From assembly GCA_016293645.1 (NCBI GenBank), contig JAEDDW010000104.1, forward strand, positions 1 through 5,576: a stretch of DNA of 5,576 nt, written 5' to 3'. The stretch is from Treponema sp. (GTDB lineage: Bacteria; Spirochaetota; Spirochaetia; Treponematales; Treponemataceae). The notes under the pieces are model-generated. The model saw nothing but the letters and a program-made list of their open reading frames with translations, was not told the DNA's origin and searched no databases. This document shows, in pieces, positions 5,528 to 5,576 of this stretch; position 1 is the first letter of the stretch; the number at the start of each line of letters is the position of its first letter. A program made the position numbers and the translations under genes.

Positions 5528-5576
5528 TGCCCGAAGACAAAACCTGTTTAGTAAATCTAAGCAGGTTTTTATTATT
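5522..5576 (+). repeat. Right copy of the 55-bp direct repeat (tRNA-Pro 3' fragment), cut by the window end
   Basis: This is an exact copy of 5304-5358, offset by 218 bp. It is preceded by the GC-rich module (GGCGGG) rather than by a tRNA body, so it is a 3' remnant and not a second tRNA gene. It would correspond to the distal att site if an element had integrated at tRNA-Pro, or to the start of the next unit if the 218-bp segment is tandemly repeated. Confidence 0.95.
5539..5576 (+). terminator. Duplicated copy of the tRNA-Pro terminator
   Basis: The same 13-bp stem and AT-rich tail as after tRNA-Pro is carried by the right repeat (stem 5539-5569). It would terminate any transcript covering the GC-rich module, so that module could give a discrete RNA. 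The tail is cut by the window edge. Confidence 0.8.

Noticed and set aside
5522..5534. A second tRNA-Pro gene at the right repeat
   Set aside because: Only the 3' strands of the T-stem and acceptor stem are present. Upstream sequence is the GC-rich module, with no D-arm or anticodon arm.

Overview
This 5.6 kb window looks like a chromosomal segment of a spirochaete, most likely a Treponema-type organism. That is an inference from moderate base composition, the protein families and their style; no 16S or other decisive marker is present. Three protein genes lie on the minus strand. Two tRNA genes and an unusual GC-rich repeat module lie on the plus strand at the right end.

Left part (1-1870, minus): a 550-residue nucleoside (uridine-type) kinase carrying a ThrRS-like N-terminal half. 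It has a recognisable promoter, a leader that can fold, a strong Shine-Dalgarno and a T-tract terminator. Middle part (1871-5047, minus): a two-gene operon, promoter to terminator. It encodes a complete bifunctional class A penicillin-binding protein (PBP1A type) and, 18 nt later, a 140-residue ParB-like nucleotide-switch domain. That protein lacks the ParB DNA-binding half and ends in a hydrophobic, amphipathic helix. The pairing suggests a membrane-associated ParB-fold protein connected with wall synthesis, but this is inference from neighbourhood only.

Right part (5087-5576, plus): a strong promoter drives tRNA-Asp(GUC). A terminator-like hairpin follows, then tRNA-Pro(CGG) and its own terminator. 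The last 55 bases of the window (5522-5576) exactly repeat 5304-5358, which is the 3' end of tRNA-Pro plus its terminator. Between the copies lies an AT-rich spacer and a ~141-bp block of about 67% G+C. This block folds into three consecutive hairpins and begins with a 13-nt inverted copy of the tRNA-Pro T-arm. It has the look of a small structured element, or a structured RNA unit, lodged at a tRNA 3' end and possibly tandemly repeated beyond the window. This is the most unusual part of the window.
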